Assembly: GCA_016649675.1 (NCBI GenBank)
Contig: JAENXG010000176.1
Location: 1-5,320, forward strand
Length of the DNA stretch: 5,320 nt
DNA from: Methyloceanibacter sp.
GTDB lineage: Bacteria > Pseudomonadota > Alphaproteobacteria > Rhizobiales > Methyloligellaceae
Direction: 5' to 3'
Shown: piece after piece, positions 5,127 through 5,320 of the stretch
Numbering within the stretch: position 1 is the first letter of the stretch
Layout: each line of letters begins with the position of its first letter
Notes under the pieces: generated by a model
Databases searched by the model: none
What the model was told of the DNA's origin: nothing
What the model saw: the letters and a program-made list of their open reading frames with translations, nothing else
Position numbers and translations under genes: made by a program

Positions 5127-5204
5127 CGGAGCGTAGCGCAGCTCGGTTAGCGCACCGGTCTGGGGGACCGGGGGTCGGGAGTTCAAATCTCCCCGCTCCG
5201 ACCA
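5127..5204 (+). tRNA. tRNA-Pro, anticodon GGG, CCA encoded
   Basis: The full cloverleaf folds by hand. The acceptor stem is CGGAGCG (5127-5133) with CGCTCCG (5194-5200), perfectly paired. The D stem is GCGC/GCGC with a ten-base loop containing GG. The anticodon stem is CCGGT (5155-5159) with ACCGG (5167-5171), and the loop is CTGGGGG with anticodon GGG at 5162-5164. The T stem is GGGAG/CTCCC with loop TTCAAAT. The discriminator is A5201 and CCA is encoded at 5202-5204. The C1-G72 pair, A73 and G35-G36 are the known proline identity set. It reads CCC (and CCU by wobble). It is a single-gene unit with its own possible promoter and a terminator 12 bases beyond the CCA. Confidence 0.97.
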
Positions 5205-5215
5205 TTCTTTCCGAC

Positions 5216-5239
5216 GAGACTGCCTCGCAGCCTCTTTTT
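5216..5239 (+). terminator. Intrinsic terminator after tRNA-Pro
   Basis: GAG-A-CTGC (5216-5223) pairs with GCAG-C-CTC (5227-5234) around a CTC loop, with one A-C mismatch. TTTTT (5235-5239) follows at once. The stem plus T-run right behind the tRNA is a typical Rho-independent terminator. Confidence 0.65.
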
Positions 5240-5240
5240 G

Positions 5241-5292
5241 CGCCGGAGGGCTCGCGGTAAACACGCCCCCGGCGAGGACCGCGCCCCGGTCC
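5241..5292. repeat. Two GC-rich inverted repeats in the gene-free tail
   Basis: CGCCGG (5241-5246) and CCGGCG (5269-5274) are reverse complements with a 22-base loop. GGACCG (5276-5281) and CGGTCC (5287-5292) are reverse complements with a five-base loop. Neither has a T-run on either strand. I see no coding gene between 5240 and 5320. The region may be an intergenic or leader segment of a gene outside the window, or the pairing may be chance in GC-rich DNA. Confidence 0.3.
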
Positions 5293-5320
5293 ACCTGAAC
5301 GTCGCCACAATTCAAATTAC

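Noticed and set aside
5089..5315. Open frames on the minus strand over the tRNA, with a peptide containing GDLNSRPPVPQTGALTEL
   Set aside because: This is the antisense translation of the tRNA-Pro gene. The same peptide is a known spurious entry in many annotated genomes, and the frame also runs through the terminator.
1..5320. Search for a new system, mobile element, CRISPR array or toxin-antitoxin pair
   Set aside because: All space is filled by recognisable housekeeping genes with short intergenic gaps. There are no spaced repeats, no transposase or integrase, no pair of small overlapping genes and no sign of foreign composition.

Overview
The window is ordinary, densely packed chromosomal DNA from an alphaproteobacterium, most likely of the order Hyphomicrobiales (Rhizobiales). 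The main evidence is gene order: a bc1-complex assembly chaperone (CBP3/UQCC1 type), an alphaproteobacterial-type YceD (DUF177), plsX, fabH, ihfA and a MerR-like regulator in one direction, with bamE divergent beside them and the end of hppA before it. The DNA is GC-rich, TTG starts are frequent, and the tRNA-Pro lies just after merR. I cannot name the genus from the sequence alone.

Layout. Bases 1-132 hold the C-terminal end of a membrane H+-pumping pyrophosphatase (hppA, + strand). It converges with bamE (- strand, 158-664), an outer-membrane lipoprotein of the BAM complex. From about 793 everything reads on +: the ubiquinol-cytochrome c chaperone (793-1371), yceD (1374-1919), plsX (2044-3087), fabH (3106-4083), ihfA (4229-4546), the MerR-like gene (4582-5055) and tRNA-Pro(GGG) (5127-5204). 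The tRNA is followed by a convincing intrinsic terminator (5216-5239). The last 80 bases show no gene, only two GC-rich inverted repeats.

Function. The chaperone and yceD are 2 bases apart and are probably co-transcribed. plsX and fabH are 18 bases apart and form the lipid-initiation pair: FabH condenses acetyl-CoA with malonyl-ACP to start fatty acid synthesis, and PlsX converts acyl-ACP to acyl-phosphate for phospholipid synthesis. A possible promoter lies between yceD and plsX. ihfA and merR form a third unit behind a 145-base intergenic region. That region holds a possible promoter and two near-consensus IHF-like sites, which suggests autoregulation.

I found no mobile element, CRISPR array, defence system or evidently new system. 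The most interesting points are the IHF-like sites before ihfA, the uncharacterised MerR-like protein with a long acidic linker, the linkage of a mitochondrial-type bc1 chaperone to lipid and ribosome genes, and three genes with TTG starts backed by Shine-Dalgarno sequences.
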